A DNA stretch of 37,697 bases from Mycobacterium arosiense ATCC BAA-1401 = DSM 45069 (GTDB taxonomy: Bacteria > Actinomycetota > Actinomycetes > Mycobacteriales > Mycobacteriaceae). Where the stretch lies: the NCBI RefSeq assembly GCF_002086125.1, contig NZ_MVHG01000048.1, positions 1 to 37,697 of the forward strand, read 5' to 3'. The notes beneath the pieces are model-generated. The model did not search any database. It had not been told where the DNA came from and saw only the letters and a program-made list of their open reading frames with translations. Position 1 is the stretch's first letter. Each line of letters begins with the position of its first letter. Of this stretch, positions 1 to 7,375 are shown in pieces. A program made the position numbers and the translations under genes.

Positions 1-503
1 ACTTCCAGTTCGACGTCACCACCGACGGGCGGCCGATCAAAATCGTCTCCATCGTCGACGAACACACCCGCGAATGCCTTGGTGGGATGGTCGAGCGCAG
101 TATCACCGGCGAGCACCTGATCGCCGAGCTCGACCGTCTGGCCGGCCAGCGCGGTACTTATCCGACGGTGCTGCGGTGTGACAACGGTCCCGAATTAGCC
201 TGCAGCGCAATGGCCGACTGGGCCGCCGGACTGGTCGGCCTGCACTTCATCCCACCCGGCGAGCCGTGGCGAAACGGCTACGTCGAATCCTTCAACTCCC
301 GCATCCGCGACGAGTGCTTGAACATCAACAGCTTCTGGTCACTAGCCCAGGCCCGGGTGGTCATCAGCGACTGGAAACACGACTACAACCACCACCGCCG
401 GCACTCATCACTGGGCTACCAGCCCCCAGCCCGCTACGCTGCCACCTGTACCCACCAATGAACGACTCTCGTTCGCCGTGGACCAGTTCACGGGGTCCGG
501 TCA
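1..503 (+). mobile_element. Right part of an IS3-family insertion sequence
   Basis: The window opens inside the transposase gene of an IS3-like element, so its left end lies outside. The proposed right end is the stretch 478-503, which ends in CA on the plus strand. On the other strand it begins TGACCGGACCCCGTGAAC, a plausible IS3-type terminal inverted repeat (5'-TG). The partner repeat and the target-site duplication cannot be seen, so the boundary is inferred. The end falls only about 7 bp past the stop of the neighbouring P450 gene at 510, so the element inserted, or a rearrangement occurred, immediately downstream of that gene. Confidence 0.6.
3..461 (+). CDS. IS3-family transposase, OrfB-type (5' partial)
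   Basis: This is the C-terminal part of a DDE (rve-type) integrase-core transposase, which cuts and joins the ends of its own element. The reading frame is open from position 3, before the first internal ATG at 87, so the gene starts upstream of the window. Visible catalytic-core landmarks are the first Asp (FDVTTDGRP, around 12-38), the second Asp in LRCDNGPEL and the Glu in NGYVESFNSRIRDECLN. The tail HRRHSSLGYQPPARY is typical of IS3 OrfB proteins. The catalytic core looks intact, with no frameshift in the visible part. The stop is TGA at 459-461. An IS481-type element is less likely because of the IS3-style C-terminus. Confidence 0.9.
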   Translation, partial: FQFDVTTDGRPIKIVSIVDEHTRECLGGMVERSITGEHLIAELDRLAGQRGTYPTVLRCDNGPELACSAMADWAAGLVGLHFIPPGEPWRNGYVESFNSRIRDECLNINSFWSLAQARVVISDWKHDYNHHRRHSSLGYQPPARYAATCTHQ

Positions 504-509
504 GCGACA

Positions 510-1676
510 CTATTCGGCGATGATTGACAGCTCCTCGAGACCCCGGATGAAGAAGCCTTCCCGCCACCGAAGTTCCGTGGTTGTCACCCGGTATTCCGGC
601 GCCCTGCGAAGGACGCCCATCAACGCGTGCCGTGCCTCAAGGCGAGCGACGGCCGCTCCCAGGCAGAAGTGCACGCCCGATCCGAACGCAAGATGCGGGT
701 TGACACTGCGACCAAGCTCAAGTCGGTTGGGATCGTTGAATACGCGCTCATCACGATTTGCGCATCCAATTAGCAAGACGATGCGATCCTCGGCAGCAAG
801 CCGTCTGCCGCCGAACTCCGTGTCATCGACTACCGCTCGCAGCATCGCCTGGGGCGGGCCGACGAGACGAAATAGCTCCTCCACAGCCGTCGGCATCAGC
901 CCTGGGTCGTCGACAACGCGCTTCCGCTCTTTTGGTTCCTCGGACAGTGCGAGTAGGGCATTACCGATGTAGTTCGTCATCGTTTCCATGCCGCCGAATA
1001 GTAAGTGGACGCAGTTCGAAAGCAACTCGCTCTCGTTGAGTTCGCCTCCCGCATTAGCCTCGATAAAGTTAGTTATGAGGTCGTCTGCCGGCGCCTTTCG
1101 GCGCAGCTCGATCATATCGGCGAAGTAGTTTCGCAGGGCTTGCCCTGCGACAACTGCCCGATCGGCCTGTTCGGGGCTAGCCACCATCGAGTTTCCTGCC
1201 ACCAGATCGTCCGCCCAACTTGTGAACATCGCTCTATCGCTCACCGGCACGCCCATCATCGCGGTGATAACCGCGCCGGGCAGGGGGGCGGCGAAATCTG
1301 CAATGACGTCGAACTCCTGTCCATCCTCGAGTGGTTTAAGCATCTCGTCAACCAACTCGATCACCCGCGCCTCGAGTTCAGCTACCGCGCGTACTGTGAA
1401 TGCGCTTCGCACCGGTGCACGCAGGCGCGCGTGGTCAGGCGGGTCGGCACTCGACATGCCATCGACGATGAACGCTGAAGCCGCTCTGCCGATGTCGGCA
1501 TTCGCTCTCGCTGAGAACAGCTTCGGTTCCCTAAGCGCCTGTATGTTCTCCGCATGCTGGGTCGCCATCCACATTCCAAGTAGTTCGTTCCATACGATAG
1601 GGCCCTCATCGCGAAGAGCCTGGTAGACCGCTGCGAGATCGGTCTGGACTTCTGGAGCGAAGAGGTTGACATCCAC
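510..1676 (-). CDS. Cytochrome P450 monooxygenase (number 1)
   Basis: This is a soluble bacterial class I cytochrome P450 of 388 aa, the usual length. P450s insert one oxygen atom from O2 into a substrate using electrons from a ferredoxin; a candidate ferredoxin lies at 32954. Visible are the I-helix oxygen-activation motif (GGMETMT), the K-helix ExxR (EELFR) and the heme loop FGSGVHFCLG with ligand Cys338. The SSADPPDHARLR segment is also typical. The start is the GTG at 1676, preceded by AGGAG; an open frame continues upstream to 1883 but has no ribosome-binding site and crosses the operator at 1704. It resembles P450 number 2 (21423) in the C-terminus (GFFIR) and may act on a related substrate. 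The CYP family cannot be assigned by eye. Confidence 0.93.
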   Translation of the reverse strand: MDVNLFAPEVQTDLAAVYQALRDEGPIVWNELLGMWMATQHAENIQALREPKLFSARANADIGRAASAFIVDGMSSADPPDHARLRAPVRSAFTVRAVAELEARVIELVDEMLKPLEDGQEFDVIADFAAPLPGAVITAMMGVPVSDRAMFTSWADDLVAGNSMVASPEQADRAVVAGQALRNYFADMIELRRKAPADDLITNFIEANAGGELNESELLSNCVHLLFGGMETMTNYIGNALLALSEEPKERKRVVDDPGLMPTAVEELFRLVGPPQAMLRAVVDDTEFGGRRLAAEDRIVLLIGCANRDERVFNDPNRLELGRSVNPHLAFGSGVHFCLGAAVARLEARHALMGVLRRAPEYRVTTTELRWREGFFIRGLEELSIIAE

Positions 1677-1703
1677 GTGTTCTCCTAGACGGCCGCTAGC
1701 GGT

Positions 1704-1715
1704 GTAAGTGCTCAC
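1704..1715. promoter_or_regulatory. Shared operator, site 1
   Basis: GTAAGTGCTCAC matches the window-wide palindrome GTnAG-nn-CTnAC. It lies 28 bp upstream of the P450 start at 1676. On the minus strand a possible -10 box TATAGT (1720-1715) overlaps its edge, so a bound repressor would block transcription of the P450. This is one of nine sites. Confidence 0.6.
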
Positions 1716-1875
1716 TACTATATCAACACGTGGCGGGCACCGGCATGCCGGGGGCATTTTCGGCGGGACATGCACCCGGGTCTGGGGGTCGCATGCCATC
1801 GGCAGTTCGTGGCGGCCGGCCCCGACACGTCTGGCGGTAGGTGGACAAGACGGCATAAAAATGGTACCTATAGAT

Positions 1876-1887
1876 GTGAGCACTCAC
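1876..1887. promoter_or_regulatory. Shared operator, site 2, with plus-strand -10
   Basis: GTGAGCACTCAC has perfect 5-bp half sites and is followed directly by TATATT (1888-1893), a good -10 box for a plus-strand transcript starting near 1900. The first well-supported gene on that strand is the SDR at 2170, so the transcript would have a leader of about 270 nt unless the gene starts further upstream (see 1978-2169). Confidence 0.6.
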
Positions 1888-1977
1888 TATATTGCGTCCG
1901 CACATCGCCGCATCGTAGATGCGAGTAAGACTGTGAGGCGTATTAGGTGCAGCTCGGCGTAGAGGAACACGCGATTT

Positions 1978-2169
1978 GTGCAAGCTCTCGAGCATGCCGA
2001 TGTCTCGATGATCGTCGCGATGCCAAGCTCCGAGCCCAGGAGGAACCAAGGCAACACGCTCGTGCAGAACGCACCACTCCCCGCGTGGATCAACGAGGGA
2101 GCCAGTCGGGATTCTTGGTCGTGGGTGTCCCGCATTACGTCGAGGAAAGGCAGCCCAATCGTGGCCAGA
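1978..2169 (+). other. In-frame upstream extension or gene remnant before the SDR
   Basis: The stretch 1677-2169 has no well-supported gene. It holds operator sites 1 and 2. From a GTG at 1978 a frame stays open for 64 codons and runs into the SDR at 2170. Its codons mostly end in G or C, as expected of coding DNA in this genus, and AGAGGA lies about 11 nt before the GTG. The peptide (for example MIVAMPSSEPRRNQGN) does not look like an SDR N-terminus, which normally begins just before the TGxxxGxG motif. It may be a real N-terminal extension, a separate decayed gene fused in frame, or chance. I do not recognise it. Confidence 0.3.
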
Positions 2170-2919
2170 ATGGTTGACAAGATCGCGGTGATCACCGGGG
2201 GCACAACCGGAATCGGCTTCGCAACCGCACGCCGGTTCATCGATGAAGGGGCGACCGTAGTCGTCACTGGCCAAGATGCCGAACGGGTAAGGGCTGCAGG
2301 CCAGCGACTAGGAACCAACGCGCGCGCAATGACCACCGACGTCCGGTCAATCGCGGCTCTGAGAGCTACGTTTGCCGACATCGGACGGGACCTCGGACGG
2401 ATCGACGTCCTCTTCGCAAATGCCGGAATCTCACGGCCGCGTCCGCTCGAAGCAGTAACCGAGACGGATTTCGACGAACAGATTGCTGTGAATCTAAGAG
2501 GCACCTTCTTCACAGTGCAAGCGGCCGTCCCGTACCTCGAAGCGGGCGCTAGCGTGATATTGAACTCATCGATCAACGCTCGGGTGGGCTGGCGTGAAAT
2601 GTCCGTCTACGCCGCGTCCAAGGCTGCCGTCCGTTCACTCGCTCGTTCCTTCGCAACAGAAATGGCAGAGAGAGGTATTCGCGTCAACTCGATCAGCCCA
2701 GGTCCGGTCGATACGCCCATGATGACGAAGCTGCAAGAGTCAAGTCGTGACCCAAAGGCCCTGGCAAGGGTGGTTTCTGACATGAAGTCACAGTTGACAA
2801 TTGGGCGCGTCTGTACCGCTGACGAAATCGCCGCTGTCGTCCTCTTTCTCGCGAGTTCTGATTCGTCGTACATGCTTGGTGCTGATGTTGTCGTCGACGG
2901 CGGGATAGTCGGAACCTGA
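2170..2919 (+). CDS. SDR-family NAD(P)-dependent oxidoreductase
   Basis: This is a classical short-chain dehydrogenase/reductase of 249 aa, which interconverts alcohols and ketones with NAD(P). The Rossmann motif TGGTTGIG is at residues 9-16, NAG follows in the middle (ANAGIS), and the catalytic Ser and YxxxK are in NSSINARVG and YAASK. The PGPVDTPM loop and a VVDGG C-terminus complete the fold. I chose the ATG at 2170 because it places the Rossmann motif at the normal distance; an in-frame GTG at 2161 and the longer frame from 1978 are alternatives. It stands alone on the plus strand behind operator site 2 and converges with the oxidase-like genes, ending 18 bp away. A likely role is oxidising a P450-made alcohol to a ketone (inference). 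Confidence 0.88.
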   Translation: MVDKIAVITGGTTGIGFATARRFIDEGATVVVTGQDAERVRAAGQRLGTNARAMTTDVRSIAALRATFADIGRDLGRIDVLFANAGISRPRPLEAVTETDFDEQIAVNLRGTFFTVQAAVPYLEAGASVILNSSINARVGWREMSVYAASKAAVRSLARSFATEMAERGIRVNSISPGPVDTPMMTKLQESSRDPKALARVVSDMKSQLTIGRVCTADEIAAVVLFLASSDSSYMLGADVVVDGGIVGT

Positions 2920-2937
2920 GCACCAGCCTCTGCGGTA

Positions 2938-3213
2938 TCAAGCGAGGAAATATACCGAGGCAAGCGTTGCGAACAGCGCGGTACAGAAGCCCTCAAACTG
3001 TAGCCGGAGCCATACCGGGGCATCGCGCACTTCCATGAAGTAGAGACCTACCAGTCTCACTTTGAACACTGTGACGACGATGATCGCCAGACTGGCAAAC
3101 GTGTGATGGCCACTGCTGAAGTCGTGACGTCCACCGAGTGCCCACGACAGTACGGTCAGCCCAGTGAGAACAAGCCACACGGGCGTTGCGGACCGCAAGA
3201 CCAGTGCACGCAT
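2938..3213 (-). CDS. Cytochrome c oxidase subunit IV-like membrane protein
   Basis: This is a 91-aa protein with three hydrophobic segments (about residues 10-27, 41-61 and 72-90). The VTVFKVRLVGLYFMEVRDAP stretch is characteristic of the prokaryotic cytochrome c oxidase subunit IV family (caa3/cyo type). Such subunits are non-catalytic and help assemble or stabilise heme-copper oxidases. It starts 4 bp after the stop of the subunit III-like gene, so the two are translated together. No subunit I or II is present in the window, so its partner is unknown. The start has only a weak ribosome-binding site, which fits translational coupling. Confidence 0.75.
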   Translation of the reverse strand: MRALVLRSATPVWLVLTGLTVLSWALGGRHDFSSGHHTFASLAIIVVTVFKVRLVGLYFMEVRDAPVWLRLQFEGFCTALFATLASVYFLA

Positions 3214-3217
3214 CTTG

Positions 3218-3880
3218 TCACCGCACCAGGAACAGCAACGGAAATATAACGATCCACAGAAGATCCACCATATGCCAGAAGCAGGCGCCCCCTTCGATCA
3301 ATCTGCGATGGTGCGAAGCCGCCATAGATGAGCCTGTCACCTTCCAGAGAACGGTAAGTGCAGCGAGACCAAGGATGAGATGCCCTAGGTGTATCCCCGT
3401 GAGCACGAAGTAGTACATGTAGAAGTCATTGGTGCCGGGTGTGATTCCGGACGCCAACTTTTCGTGGTATTCGTAGGCCTTGATGATTATGAAGATTGCG
3501 CCACAGACCATTGCTCCGGACAGAAGAGGACGGGCGACATATCGGATCTCGGCGCGGCGCGACGCTTCGGTGGCTAGAGCTACGAGGAGGGAACTGGCCA
3601 GCAAGACAAGCGTATTCGCGGCGCCAAGGGACTGGTTGAGCGTCGCTTGAGATACAGCGAACAGCCCGGGGTGTTGACCGCGGGCCTGCAGATACAGCAC
3701 GAAAAGTATTGTGAACGCGGTCAGGTCACCGAAGAGCAGGATCCACAGGCCTGGTTCGCCGGGCACATGAGGTGGGCGGCGGCGCCCGCGCCGTCGGACC
3801 CGGTCGTATCGCATGGATCCAGCGATTGCGGTATCCGCCCATATGGGAGCAGATCTGGCCTGCCTGATTACTAAGGCCAT
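3218..3880 (-). CDS. Heme-copper oxidase subunit III-like protein (NorE/CoxC type)
   Basis: This polytopic protein of about 220 aa belongs to the cytochrome c oxidase subunit III superfamily, close to the shorter NorE-like form. Landmarks are PGEPGLWILLFGDLTAF near the N-terminus, YEYHEKLASG in the middle, and a C-terminal region with TGIHLGHLILG and FWHMVDLLWIVIFPLLFL. Subunit III proteins are accessory and carry no redox centre. The ATG at 3880 lies 2 bp after the stop of the upstream gene; a second candidate, ATG 3814, would give 198 aa, closer to the NorE length. The gene is the middle of a three-gene membrane operon with no catalytic subunit. A housekeeping role is unlikely, because core oxidase genes sit elsewhere in mycobacteria; a dedicated role with the P450 or catabolic genes is inference. 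Confidence 0.78.
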   Translation of the reverse strand: MALVIRQARSAPIWADTAIAGSMRYDRVRRRGRRRPPHVPGEPGLWILLFGDLTAFTILFVLYLQARGQHPGLFAVSQATLNQSLGAANTLVLLASSLLVALATEASRRAEIRYVARPLLSGAMVCGAIFIIIKAYEYHEKLASGITPGTNDFYMYYFVLTGIHLGHLILGLAALTVLWKVTGSSMAASHHRRLIEGGACFWHMVDLLWIVIFPLLFLVR

Positions 3881-3882
3881 CT

Positions 3883-4602
3883 TTAGGCACTCGCCCCGAC
3901 ATGAACCGCTTCGTCGCGTTCCTGTTGAGCAATGGCGCGAAAGAGAAGGATGAACAGTGCTGCGGCCCAAGCGCCAAATAGGATAAAAGGCATCCAAAAC
4001 ACGACCAGTCCGTTCCAGGCGAAGGGTCCACTGCGAGTTAAGAAGGCAATGGGTGCGACCTCAATCATCACAGTAACCCACGCCGAAAAGTACCCAAACC
4101 ACCTTGGGAACGGAGAGTGCACCACCGAGTTGGGGGTCAGGCAGATTACCGCCACCCCAACCCACATGAAGGCGAAATACTGGACCGTTGTTATGTAGCT
4201 GAGAACGCCCAGCTCGTGCATAACAGATGTGATCTCAGGTGCGCGTGAAGGGGTGAAAGCCGCTACCCCCCAGAAGATCGGCGGTAATACCGCGAAGATT
4301 GATGTCATCGCTCCGCTGCTGCAGCATACGACCGACCACAACGGTCTACCGTTCTCGTGCCTGTAGATTTGAACCGCAATGACTACCGCCAATGGAACGA
4401 AGAAACCAGCAACCCACGAGGAAATGCAGGCCCCAACTCTTATCTCTACGCTGTGCTCAGCGTAGAAGTCAGCCACCTGCGTCGCTGTCCACGTGGCGGA
4501 CGGCGGCGGAAACATATGAAACAAGAACCGCAGGTCAGCTACCCAAACAAGCGCTCCGACCAGTCCCCAGCAGAGCAGTACTCGTTGTGTGCGCGTAGAC
4601 AT
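3883..4602 (-). CDS. Polytopic membrane protein of unknown function
   Basis: This 239-aa protein has about six or seven hydrophobic segments, beginning with a first span around residues 9-30 (LCWGLVGALVWVADL). I recognise no catalytic motif. The start ATG 4602 is well supported by GGAGAAGAA just upstream. It is the first gene of the operon that continues into the subunit III-like and IV-like proteins (2 bp and 4 bp spacings), so it probably works with them in the membrane. The nearest operator (site 3, 4831) is 229 bp upstream. It could be an oxidase accessory or anchor protein; this rests on context only. Confidence 0.75.
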   Translation of the reverse strand: MSTRTQRVLLCWGLVGALVWVADLRFLFHMFPPPSATWTATQVADFYAEHSVEIRVGACISSWVAGFFVPLAVVIAVQIYRHENGRPLWSVVCCSSGAMTSIFAVLPPIFWGVAAFTPSRAPEITSVMHELGVLSYITTVQYFAFMWVGVAVICLTPNSVVHSPFPRWFGYFSAWVTVMIEVAPIAFLTRSGPFAWNGLVVFWMPFILFGAWAAALFILLFRAIAQQERDEAVHVGASA

Positions 4603-4830
4603 TTCTTCTCCGTGTTTACGATGTCGCCGTGGACAATGTCGGACGTGGATGATCGATGTGGCCTGCGATCGCAGCGTGACCAAGTTGCTTACATTCCTGG
4701 TGCGTACGCCCGAGACAATTGAGTTTCAACCAAACGGGCGTAGTTGCATATCGTTCAACCTCCCGATCATGCCGACTGAATCACTTGACCGCATTACCGC
4801 GCGGGTGCCAAGTGCACTGGCTCTCCAATA

Positions 4831-4842
4831 GTAAGTACTAAC
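4831..4842. promoter_or_regulatory. Shared operator, site 3
   Basis: GTAAGTACTAAC matches the shared palindrome. On the plus strand it is followed at once by TATGCT (4843-4848), a good -10 box, although no plus-strand gene follows. On the minus strand it lies upstream of the membrane operon starting at 4602. It may therefore control both directions. Confidence 0.55.
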
Positions 4843-4854
4843 TATGCTAGCAGA

Positions 4855-5179
4855 CGGGTCCGTCATTGGGTCAATTGTTGGCGGAGACTTCGCGATCCGG
4901 TAGATCACGTCGACTTCTGAAATACCTTGGTATGCACTGCTGCACCGAGACGACCTCACCCGCTGTGCAGCGTGGCCCCAAATTCCAAAGTCGGTCCTGC
5001 ACATGGCACGAGGCAGTCTGGTCACGTTCACTTGGCCACCGCGACGCAACCCTCCCCCGCGACCGAAATACTCGTTACATGATCGTTGCGCTGCCGCTCA
5101 GTGAAAGAGTCGATGAACGGTCAGGCCCACTCTTCTTGTGGGCGGCCGAGCTCGGTTACAAGAAGAGTAGGCCTCTTTT
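4855..5179 (+). ncRNA. Candidate untranslated RNA (operator-promoter to terminator)
   Basis: The interval 4603-5179 has no convincing gene. A transcript started from the -10 box beside operator site 3 would begin near 4855 and run into the strong hairpin and T run ending at 5179. The plus-strand frame open here (from 4866) runs on through the antisense of the LLM gene and shows no recognisable protein. I therefore propose, with low confidence, a regulated RNA of about 320 nt. It may also be no more than the read-through side of a minus-strand promoter. Confidence 0.22.
5123..5179. terminator. Long-stem hairpin terminator
   Basis: Arms 5123-5139 and 5158-5174 pair over 17 positions with a single G-T mismatch (core ACTCTTCTTGT/ACAAGAAGAGT), around an 18-nt GC-rich loop. 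TTTTT follows at 5175-5179 on the plus strand. The stem begins 5 bp beyond the stop of the LLM gene (5180), so it would also end that minus-strand transcript, though without a T tract on that side. Confidence 0.7.
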
Positions 5180-6337
5180 TCACGAGGTCTTGGGGACCAT
5201 GCGCTTGAGTAGTCTGGTGAGCTTGTATTGCTCGGCGAGGGATCGGGCGATGGCCCCCGTACCGCCCGAACCCTCGCCGCCCATCAGTGCCAAGTTTGTG
5301 ACAACCATGTGGGAGACACCGTTATCGACGAATTCAGCCAACTGTTCCGCAACGCTTTCCGCCGATCCACAGGGCACCAGTGTTTGGATGATTTTCGGGG
5401 TGATCTGCCGCCGCAACTCCGCCCACTGGCTTCCCTCGAAGACCGCGGGGTCCAGATCGCCGGTGCCGGACTGACTATCTCCGAGAGGATGAGGAAGGCC
5501 CACGGCTGACCACGCCGCGGCCGGCATTGCGAGCGGCACCATCTGAACGAAGGCTGATGAGCACGCGCGATCCAATTCCTCAGTCGTCTTCCCGAGAACG
5601 GTCATCACAAACAAACTACGGTCGATGGCGTTCGGATTCCGCCCAGCGGCGTCCGCCGCTGCCATAGTCCGGTCAGCGGCAGCTCGCCACAATTTGAACT
5701 GTCCGGTGTAACTTATCCACCCGTCTCCCCACCGGCCAGCGACCTCGCACGCTCTCGGCCCTTCGGCGGCGACCCAGATCGGCGGTGTCGACCCGCGGTA
5801 TGGCCCCAGGAAGGCCGCGTTGTCCCACTGGTGGAATGGGCCGCTGTGCGTCACTTGTCCACCTCCCGATGACCATGCCGCCCGGATGGCGCTAACCGTG
5901 TCCTCGAGCCGGGCGACCGGACGGGTAAATGACTGGCCCAGAGGGTCGAGGTTCATCCTTTCCCCGGCCCCGATGCCGAGAATCACTCTTCCTCCCGACG
6001 TGTGGTGCAAGCTCAACCAGGCGCGAGCGAGATCTGCGGCCGACCGGCGGAACGGATCAGTCACGCTGACTCCCATCGGCTTGCGCCACGATCGCCCGTG
6101 GCGTGCGATGAGCACCGTGGGATCGAACCACGCGTGAAGGCTAGGAACGAAACGCGCCATCGGTACTGTTCTCGGGTCCCACAGCGAATCCGGGATAGCG
6201 TGGGCGACATGATCTCCGAACCAGAAACTGTCCGCACCCAGCACGCGGCCGAGCTGCATTTGAACAGTCACCGCCTTTAGCGGCGCTAGGGTCTCGACGT
6301 ACCAACCGACCTTAAGTCGTGGCTTCTGATTGCTCAC
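5180..6337 (-). CDS. LLM-class, probably F420-dependent oxidoreductase
   Basis: This 385-aa protein has the bacterial luciferase-like (LLM) TIM-barrel fold. The F420-dependent branch, which includes F420-glucose-6-phosphate dehydrogenase and methylene-H4MPT reductase, is abundant in mycobacteria. Visible landmarks are DSFWFGDHVAHA near residue 36, VILGIGAGERMNLDP in the middle and IWVAAEGPRACEVAGRWGDG, the usual cofactor-phosphate region. The GTG start at 6337 has GGAAGGA upstream; a longer open frame reaches 6535 but has no family similarity. It is the last gene of the minus-strand run that begins with the BVMO, separated by 366 bp from the nitroreductase. It could supply or consume reducing equivalents in the pathway; FMN use cannot be excluded. 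Confidence 0.88.
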   Translation of the reverse strand: MSNQKPRLKVGWYVETLAPLKAVTVQMQLGRVLGADSFWFGDHVAHAIPDSLWDPRTVPMARFVPSLHAWFDPTVLIARHGRSWRKPMGVSVTDPFRRSAADLARAWLSLHHTSGGRVILGIGAGERMNLDPLGQSFTRPVARLEDTVSAIRAAWSSGGGQVTHSGPFHQWDNAAFLGPYRGSTPPIWVAAEGPRACEVAGRWGDGWISYTGQFKLWRAAADRTMAAADAAGRNPNAIDRSLFVMTVLGKTTEELDRACSSAFVQMVPLAMPAAAWSAVGLPHPLGDSQSGTGDLDPAVFEGSQWAELRRQITPKIIQTLVPCGSAESVAEQLAEFVDNGVSHMVVTNLALMGGEGSGGTGAIARSLAEQYKLTRLLKRMVPKTS

Positions 6338-6703
6338 AATTCTGTCCTTCCGCGTGTTGTCTTGCGAAGCGATGTTGGTATCCAGGATCGAATCGCATGC
6401 ATTATCGGGCTGTCCGGAGTAAGGGCCTCTACCGCTGTGCCGTTGCCTACGAACCGCGAATTGCCGGTACGAGCGCGCGGGAGGACAGCGACAGCCCTCC
6501 GGTCCCTGCTCCCGGCAGAGCGACACACGAACCACCGCCCGAAATACAAACCAGCGAGTATTGGCTGGAGTGGATCGCCGGCAACGGCTACTGGCGTTCT
6601 TGTTCTGGGCGGTAGGAAGCTCTCAATAAATCTGCGCGACAATATCTTTGATCGCGAAGTGCCCAGCGGGGCCTCCTGCCAATTCACGACTTCCTTTGGG
6701 GGT
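6338..6703. other. Intergenic region without a recognisable gene
   Basis: These 366 bp separate the nitroreductase from the LLM gene. Short frames exist on both strands, but none has a ribosome-binding site or a recognisable product. I see no copy of the shared operator and no strong hairpin. The LLM gene may depend on read-through from upstream or on a promoter I cannot identify. Confidence 0.5.
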
Positions 6704-7375
6704 TTAGGGTTGGTCACGATGTGACCGGACGTCATCGTATGTGGTAACAGGCGGTGGCAACGGACGACCGTTCAGACGCGCCACCGCATCAACCGGGTTA
6801 CGGGCCGGCCGCGCGAAGCGGCCTTTTGGGTAGCCGAGCGGGATGCAGGCCACCAGCGTCACGTCCTCGCCGATGCCCACAACGTTTCGCACGTCGTCGT
6901 GCGCGGCCAGCAAAAGGGTCGTGAGTGTGGCGCCCAGGCCGCGGGCACGCGCGGCGAGCATGAGGTTCTGAACAGATGGAAGAATGCTCGCATACCATGT
7001 TGTCAGTGAAACGTGATTGGCGCCGCGGCCGGGGAAGTCCGTCGCACCAGCGAATACGACCGCTGGCACGTTCCGAAAGTGCGCAATCATGTATTCGCAA
7101 GATTTGAGCAACATTTCGGGGAGCTCCCCACTCAGATGTCGGACGCGTTCGTAGATCTGACTCCACAAGCCACCTACCGCGGCAATCGTGTCACGATCAG
7201 TGACGGCGTAGAACCGCCAGTTCTGCTTGGAATGGCCCGACGGACCCATCGTCGCGGCCTCAATAATCTCCGAAAGTAGTTCCGGATCAACCCGATCCGC
7301 GCGTAGCCGACGCATAGCTCGCGTAGTGTAGATTGCCTCTTCGAGCGACATTCCCGACTGGGCGCCAGTGCTCAT
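6704..7375 (-). CDS. Nitroreductase-family FMN oxidoreductase
   Basis: This 223-aa member of the nitroreductase fold family normally works as an FMN-dependent homodimer and reduces nitro groups, quinones or enones with NAD(P)H. Landmarks are TTRAMRRLRAD at residues 18-28 (the phosphate-binding arginines), AATMGPSGHSKQNWRFY around 40-56 and the C-terminal LVACIPLGYPKGR. The ATG at 7375 overlaps the stop of the upstream SDR in an ATGA, so the genes are translationally coupled; an internal ATG eight codons in is an alternative. In this setting an ene-reduction or a detoxifying reduction of an oxygenated intermediate is plausible, but the substrate is not visible. Confidence 0.87.
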   Translation of the reverse strand: MSTGAQSGMSLEEAIYTTRAMRRLRADRVDPELLSEIIEAATMGPSGHSKQNWRFYAVTDRDTIAAVGGLWSQIYERVRHLSGELPEMLLKSCEYMIAHFRNVPAVVFAGATDFPGRGANHVSLTTWYASILPSVQNLMLAARARGLGATLTTLLLAAHDDVRNVVGIGEDVTLVACIPLGYPKGRFARPARNPVDAVARLNGRPLPPPVTTYDDVRSHRDQP

